From a virus, in IMG/VR virus record IMGVR_UViG_3300049825_000186, positions 1-26,036 of that record: a DNA stretch of 26,036 bases. The stretch is one strand, 5' to 3'. The position numbers were made by a program, and so were the translations under genes. Below, piece after piece: positions 22,092 to 26,036 of the stretch. How positions within the stretch are numbered: position 1 is the first letter of the stretch; the number at the start of each line of letters is the position of its first letter. The notes under the pieces were generated by a model. That model had not been told where the DNA came from. It saw nothing but the letters and a program-made list of their open reading frames with translations, and did no database searches.

Positions 22092-23463
22092 CTAAATCCG
22101 CTGCTCGCGCTTCGATGAATAGGCGATGTGCTCGTCCCATGTGCCAAGGTCGGTACGGATCGGCGGCTTAACCTTCGGCGCTTCCGTCTCGAGCGTGACC
22201 CAGCCCATAGCGAGGGCTCTGAAGGCGTCAGCCCCGTGCGAAGCCCAATCGTGCAACGGCGCGTCCGCAAACGTCTTGCGCTGCTCGTTCCACTGGCGGC
22301 GGTAATTGCGAACCGCCCGAAGCCCAGCCGCGCACTTCACCGCGTCGAACCGGCACGCCGGGATGGTCTTACGCACCGCCGATATGCCGTCAGCCACGAA
22401 GTGCATCGGCACCACGCGAGGCTTGCGGCCTTCCTCAATCATTATTTCCACACGCGTTCGCGGTGGATTACCGATCGGCATCCGCTGGCGGGCATCGTGG
22501 GGCAAGAGGTCGTTGCCCTTGTAGCCCCGCGCCTCCAGCCATTCGATGTAATGTTCGAGGCCCTGGCCCGACGCCTCGTAGTAGTCCACGACGCGGATGT
22601 GATCGGGCGTCACCTGGAAGCACCAAATCGCGGTGCTATCCGAAACGCCCAAGTCCCATGCCGTATGCACGGGGAAGTCGTTCAGTACAGGCACAGCCCC
22701 AATTCGCCCGGTCTTCTCGGCTGTTTCCACAAGACGCGCGTAATAGCTCCCGATGAGCGGCGCGACGAAGCTGCACCTGTATTCCTGGTCAAAGAGCGCC
22801 TGGCCGTCTTCCGGGCCGTGGCGGTCTTGCATTTCGGCGAGTTCGCTGGCGAGCTGCTCCGGGGTGAAGACGCCCGTGTCGTCAACGCTGAGCTTCTCAG
22901 CAAACCATTGCTCGGGGTGCGTGACTGCGTAGTCGTACACCTGCTTGAAGTGATTATCGCCACGCGGCGTGCTGATGAAACAGGCCCAGCCATCATTCGC
23001 GGCAACGATCGGTCTGAGGTAGTCCCATGCCTGCGGCTTCGCGAGCGCGTATTCAGAGAAGACAATCCCGTAAGGCGTCGAGCCGACTAGGCTGTCGTAG
23101 TTGTCCGAGCCTACCACACGCCACACTGACCCGTTGGTGAAACGGATCATCATCTCGTCTTCGCGCGTGTTCGACCGCAGTTCCTTCGGGAACGCCTGAT
23201 CGATCCTGCGCTTACCGGTTGATGGGTCTACCGCTTCCCAAATGGCTTTCCGGGCTTGTGCGGCCTCGGGGAGCATGTGCCAAACCTCGCCCACACGCTG
23301 CACCATCGAAACCGCCGCCCAATTCAAGGCGAGGTCGTCTTTGCCCGAGCTATCGGCGGTGCCACACTAGGAGGCACCGCTTAACCCCTTTCTCAAGCGC
23401 ACCCCAGGCGCTCATCTGATAGGGGCGCGGGCGCCAGTTGTTAGGCAGCGTGACGATGGGCAC
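22092..23463 (-). CDS. terL: Terminase large subunit, interrupted by a frame change at Walker A
   Basis: The packaging ATPase/nuclease is spread over two frames. Frame 1 starts at GTG 23463, directly after the small subunit stop, and reads VPIVTLPNNWRPRPYQMSAW ... VWHRR before TAG at 23350-23352. Frame 2 continues as SGKDDLALNW and runs to 22092. Removing four bases (TAGC) would give WHRRSGKDDLALNW, very close to the WHRRAGKD Walker A known in this family; total would be 455 aa. Counting from the TTG at 23327 (411 aa downstream part), Walker B is IVFSEY (88-93), the coupling motif ISTPRG (118-123), and nuclease acids D225, D278 and D367 are intact. A perfect hairpin lies just upstream of the break. 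Sequencing error, a true mutation or recoding cannot be separated here. Confidence 0.9.
23356..23380 (-). repeat. Perfect 8-bp inverted repeat next to the terminase frame break
   Basis: GCGGTGCC (23356-23363) and GGCACCGC (23373-23380) form a stem around a 9-base loop. In the minus-strand mRNA its 3' edge lies three bases before the in-frame UAG at 23350-23352. It falls in codons for KRCLLVWHR, so part of the match could be codon choice, but eight perfect pairs at this exact site are notable. Confidence 0.6.
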
Positions 23464-23739
23464 TCAATCACCCGTGAATTTGATTACGTGCACCTGCAAC
23501 GGCCCGCCGTCCTTGCCCGACACTTCAAGCGATTGGGCGGACTTCCCGTGGCCGCGATCCAGCAATTCCTTAATGGCCGCTACACGTGCCGCTTCGCTTT
23601 GAGCGTTACTGGCGAGCCGCCCAAGTTCGGCTAGGGCCGCTTCGGTGTACTGACCGGCGAGGGCTTTGATATCCGCCGTCGCCTTGGTGACAGCCCCGAC
23701 CTTGCGACCGGCGCCTGTGCGCTTACCGCCGCGTGGCAC
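23464..23739 (-). CDS. terS: Terminase small subunit-like protein (91 aa)
   Basis: The basic N-terminus GGKRTGAGRKVGAVTKAT is the start typical of many small terminases and of DUF5681-like proteins. A helical centre (ALAGQYTEAALAELGRLASN; EAARVAAIKELLDRGHGKSA) follows, which suits oligomerisation. It would recognise phage DNA for packaging. It starts at GTG with an AAAGGA box and ends directly before the GTG of the large subunit. Shorter than many small terminases, but gene order supports the role. Confidence 0.75.
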   Translation of the reverse strand: MPRGGKRTGAGRKVGAVTKATADIKALAGQYTEAALAELGRLASNAQSEAARVAAIKELLDRGHGKSAQSLEVSGKDGGPLQVHVIKFTGD

Positions 23740-23775
23740 TTTTGATTTCCTTTGATTGTTTGGGTGTATTCGCCC

Positions 23776-24054
23776 CTATTCCTTCTCAGCCCACCCCTCC
23801 ACCAACACGGCAATGTGGCCGCGGGGGATTAGGGCGGATTTAGTATGGCCCCTGTGTAGAAAGTGGGGCGGGCGCCAGCGGTCTACGGTGTCTTGGTTCC
23901 TGTGCCAGCGGGCGTCGATCCGGCGGATTGCTATGTCGGTTATGCCCTGGAGTGTTGCGCGGGCCTTTGCCTCGCGAACAACGTCGAACAGGCCCGGCCA
24001 CGATTGAACGGGGCGCGGCATTGTGAATGCGAATGTTACCGCTGAAAGGTGCAT
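23776..24054 (-). CDS. Hypothetical protein (about 92 aa)
   Basis: This reading frame lies between the NusG-like gene and the small terminase. I do not recognise it. The body (PRPVQSWPGLFDVVREAKAR, IRRIDARWHRNQDTVDRW) is basic with five Trp and looks like a folded protein rather than chance. Neither ATG 24054, TTG 24087 nor ATG 24021 has a clear ribosome site; 24054 is chosen as the longest ATG version. In the same frame upstream there are three stops within ~70 bases, so an intact longer gene is excluded. An HNH-type fold was considered but the His/Asn pattern is not convincing. Confidence 0.45.
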   Translation of the reverse strand: MHLSAVTFAFTMPRPVQSWPGLFDVVREAKARATLQGITDIAIRRIDARWHRNQDTVDRWRPPHFLHRGHTKSALIPRGHIAVLVEGWAEKE

Positions 24055-24132
24055 GGGCTTGGCTGTCGTGGGTCGATAGCCGACCAAAGTGCGCTAGCTG
24101 GGGTGCTAGGGCTGGATTGACCCGGCTCCCCG

Positions 24133-24162
24133 CATATAAGCGGATCACTGCCAGACGGTCAG
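24133..24162 (-). promoter_or_regulatory. Possible late promoter
   Basis: On the minus strand CTGACC (24157-24162) and TATATG (24133-24138) are separated by 18 bases, each four of six from the sigma-70 consensus. The position, in the non-coding stretch before the packaging genes and after the NusG-like gene, suits a late-operon promoter. The -10 region lies in a small inverted repeat, CCGC...GCGG. Based on motif only. Confidence 0.3.
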
Positions 24163-24251
24163 GCGTCCTAGGCCGGTGAAGTACAAGCCCTAGTGGTAGA
24201 ACGCAATATGTTGGGCTGCAATTCCCGGCAGGTGTTGCACGTGCGACACGA

Positions 24252-24752
24252 TCAGGCGATGACCCGGCCCACGGCCTCCCGCTCCACCTCGAACGGCAAT
24301 CCGCCCGATAGAAGCTGCACCTTGATCCGTCGCCCCACTTCCATGACGCGGGCGCGCTTGCCACTGAGTAGGGCGTGCTCCAGTTCGACGATGGCGTTGC
24401 GATCGATCTTGGCCGGGTGACCTTTCGCCTGCGCAATTGATTGGGCCATGGCAACCTCGTTGATAGTTGTCAGCTCAGCATCGCTCACTAATTTCTCACG
24501 GAATATTCTCAGGCGGATTTTTGCGGTTTCGAATTTCTGCTTTCGGAACGCATCGTCACGCGCGATGAAAATGTAATTCGCGAGCAGCGGGAATTTCCCG
24601 GTCGTGAAAATGTATCCGCGCTTCGTCCACTTGCGCCGGCGCGAAATGTATTCGGGGCAGTAGGAATTAAACCCCGCATTCTTAATTCGCGCGGAAATTT
24701 CGAATTCCCAACCGCCCGGAACGCGCGTTGCCCACCAACCATCAGCATTCAT
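24252..24752 (-). CDS. NusG/RfaH-like transcription elongation factor (phage antiterminator candidate)
   Basis: The start ATG 24752 is preceded by GAGGGA at good spacing; a longer frame from 24809 lies inside the upstream gene. The 166 aa protein has an NGN-type pattern: WWATRVPGGWEFEISARI at the start, GFNSYCPEY (27-35), a basic loop, and FPLLANYIFI (54-63), which matches PLFPGYLFV. The C-terminal end GRRIKVQLLSGGLPFEVERE (140-159) fits the KOW end of NusG, where V-x-V-x-x-x-x-G-x-x-x-P-V-E-L-x is usual. NusG paralogues bind RNA polymerase and prevent termination at chosen operons. Placement right before the ~22 kb late operon suggests late-gene antitermination (inference). Confidence 0.78.
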   Translation of the reverse strand: MNADGWWATRVPGGWEFEISARIKNAGFNSYCPEYISRRRKWTKRGYIFTTGKFPLLANYIFIARDDAFRKQKFETAKIRLRIFREKLVSDAELTTINEVAMAQSIAQAKGHPAKIDRNAIVELEHALLSGKRARVMEVGRRIKVQLLSGGLPFEVEREAVGRVIA

Positions 24753-24790
24753 ATCTTTTCCCTCGCGTTCTCGTGGCCGCCTGATGCCCG

Positions 24791-25732
24791 TCAGTTTCGA
24801 CCATGCCAAGCATCGTCAAAATCGCTAGACGCCGTGGGCGACTTTGACGTTTGAGTTACGGCGGTGTCTGGTGGTGGTGACTCGGGGACAGCATGCTCAG
24901 CACCAACCAAATCGAGAAATTCGCGCGTCGCACCGTCCAAATTGATGTTCGACGCACGCGATTTCGATGCAGGGGCACGGTTGCGATCGACCATTTCCTT
25001 CACCGCAGCCGACACGCGCGCTTTTTCTTCCTCGGTCGGCGGGATCCAGGGCTCATCGGTCCAGAGAATTTTCCGGCAGGGGTATGGACCGATGCCAAGA
25101 CCAACTGCGCGCCCGAAGTGTTTCGTCAATTCACGACCGAATTTCTGGCGCACGTAATCGGCTTCGAATTCTGACAGCCCGAATATCTCATGCGGCTCGT
25201 AGCATTCGGCCTTGGCGAAAAAGAAATGTTCCGACGTGGGGTGTTGGCTATCGAGCCACCGCTTCCAAATCGGGAAACGACGCAGCGGACTGTCCGAATA
25301 CAAAAAACCCTTCATGCTCTCGGCCGGCTCGATCCGTCGCGGGTGAATTCCATGACGGTTCGCGGCTGCCTCAATCGGGGCACGCAGCATCCGGTCCGCA
25401 ATCGAACGGATGTCGGCAGGGCGCGGCCACCTGGAATGACCCCGCAGCCATTCGGTCACGGCACCGTCAACGATCACGGCCGGCAGGTCGGCTAGAGCCG
25501 TGACCCATTCTTCCGCCATGACTTTCGCCTTCGACCGATCGCTTCCCCACGGGTCCCCGTAAACCGCAACGAGCCGTACCAACGACCGGTTGACGATTTC
25601 CGAATCCGAGTTGCGCTCGAACTCAGTGCCGAGCAGCTTCGCGTTCAGCCCTGGCGGCGAGATAGTTTTCGAGGAAGACATCCCCGGCGGCGCCAGGCTT
25701 CCCATGCTGTCCCGATCCGTTGGCTCGTCCAT
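24791..25732 (-). CDS. Phage replication protein, possible helicase loader (313 aa)
   Basis: Residues about 40-115 (SLVRLVAVYGDPW, VMAEEWVTALADLPAVIVDG, EWLRGHSRWPRPADIRSIAD) follow the pattern of the N-terminal helical domain of phage helicase loaders and replication accessory proteins: a target helix, a P-A-x-x-x-x-A helix and a W/F-P-x-P-A-D/E-I-R motif. The central part is rich in aromatics (FPIWKRWLDSQHPTSEHFFF) and the C-terminal ~60 residues are disordered and polar. ATG 25732 has a GGAG box but lies 110 bases inside the upstream gene; ATG 25705 is an alternative. It follows another replication-type gene. Exact role is uncertain. Confidence 0.6.
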   Translation of the reverse strand: MDEPTDRDSMGSLAPPGMSSSKTISPPGLNAKLLGTEFERNSDSEIVNRSLVRLVAVYGDPWGSDRSKAKVMAEEWVTALADLPAVIVDGAVTEWLRGHSRWPRPADIRSIADRMLRAPIEAAANRHGIHPRRIEPAESMKGFLYSDSPLRRFPIWKRWLDSQHPTSEHFFFAKAECYEPHEIFGLSEFEADYVRQKFGRELTKHFGRAVGLGIGPYPCRKILWTDEPWIPPTEEEKARVSAAVKEMVDRNRAPASKSRASNINLDGATREFLDLVGAEHAVPESPPPDTAVTQTSKSPTASSDFDDAWHGRN

Positions 25733-26036
25733 TTGCGTACACTCCGTATGCGTTCAGTGCCCAGTTGCGCCACGTCGCCGGCCAATCGACCTTCGCGGCG
25801 TCGCGACCGGACTTCGCTGTCCAAAAATTTGTGAACTTCTCGGCCTCAAGCATGAGGTCGATGATCGGCAGGCCGCGCTCGGTGCGCTTGAGCGCCGCTG
25901 CCGCGATCCAATCATCCGGGACCGCCTGGCCTGGGGGCCAACGGGTGCCGTTCTGTCGTTTTGAGGAAATCGGCTTTGAAGCGGGCTTGGGGTGGGGTTT
26001 GCTTTGCTCAAAGCAAACCAACAAAGGTTCCGCTGG
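25623..26036 (-). CDS. Replication initiation-type protein, C-terminal part (runs off window)
   Basis: The frame is open to the right edge of the window, so only the last 137 codons are visible. The segment PDDWIAAAALKRTERGLPII, then EAEKFTNFWTAKSGRDAAKV and DWPATWRNWALNA is the characteristic C-terminal block of phage replication initiators of the lambda O/DnaD-like or DUF1376 style, which bind the origin and recruit helicase. Before it is a Pro/Lys-rich linker (KPHPKPASKP) encoded by DNA that contains a 24-bp near-perfect palindrome. The N-terminal DNA-binding domain must lie beyond the window. The gene overlaps the next by 110 bases. Confidence 0.75.
   Translation of the reverse strand, partial: PAEPLLVCFEQSKPHPKPASKPISSKRQNGTRWPPGQAVPDDWIAAAALKRTERGLPIIDLMLEAEKFTNFWTAKSGRDAAKVDWPATWRNWALNAYGVYANGRANGSGQHGKPGAAGDVFLENYLAARAEREAARH
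25996..26019. repeat. 24-bp palindrome in the replication gene
   Basis: GGTTTGCTTTG (25996-26006) and CAAAGCAAACC (26009-26019) are exact inverse copies, separated by CT. The 11-bp arms are AT-richer than the surrounding DNA and lie in the linker part of the replication-initiator-like gene. In lambda-type phages the origin lies inside the initiator gene, so an origin or operator site is plausible. Confidence 0.6.

Noticed and set aside
22128-23090. Plus-strand ORF of 320 aa
   Set aside because: It is antisense to the terminase, whose motifs are clear, and lacks any recognisable domain.
23350-23360. Simple +1 slippage at CGA UAG in the terminase
   Set aside because: After a +1 shift the Arg tRNA would have to pair with GAU, which does not fit; so classic slippage is unlikely even if another recoding form cannot be excluded.

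Overview
The window reads as a temperate, short-tailed (podovirus-like) phage genome or a large part of one. Its DNA is GC-rich. The likely host is an alphaproteobacterium-like bacterium, but this is an inference from base composition, protein style and the tRNA-Gln fragment, and it is not certain. There is no tape-measure gene, no tail sheath and no tail-terminator set. The longest products are the portal (666 aa), an ejection-like protein (565 aa), a tail-nozzle-like protein (532 aa) and a fibre-like protein (485 aa), which fits a podovirus.

Layout. Positions 48-1417 (+) hold an excisionase-like helix-turn-helix gene that overlaps a tyrosine integrase. Just after the integrase, 1463-1510 matches the 3' part of a tRNA-Gln(TTG) gene, including the T-arm, acceptor strand and CCA. 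No matching 5' half precedes it and phage genes lie on both sides, so it looks like attP of an unintegrated genome. Two tiny membrane-protein ORFs (1767-2047, +) then converge on a shared terminator hairpin with the end of the late operon.

From about 24.1 kb down to 2.1 kb a long late operon runs on the minus strand. In transcription order it encodes: small terminase, large terminase, collagen-like protein, two beta-rich virion proteins, portal, three small virion proteins, scaffold, major capsid protein, decoration protein, an HhH/coiled-coil protein, a gp11-like adaptor, a nozzle protein, a GNAT acetyltransferase, three ejection-type proteins, a tail fibre, two small proteins (one holin-like), a beta-class DNA methyltransferase, a membrane protein and an overlapping Rz/Rz1 spanin pair. 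Genes are mostly joined by ATGA or TAATG overlaps. No endolysin is recognisable.

Upstream, 24.25-26.04 kb (-) carries a NusG/RfaH-like gene and two replication-type genes; the last runs off the window edge. The NusG-like protein lies directly before the late operon and could act as a late antiterminator.

Main anomalies: the large terminase needs a net +1 frame change exactly at its Walker A motif, next to a perfect 8-bp hairpin; a phage NusG paralogue sits at the early/late junction; three small membrane proteins are encoded opposite to the late operon; a near-perfect 24-bp palindrome lies in the replication gene; and the lysis region lacks an obvious muralytic enzyme.
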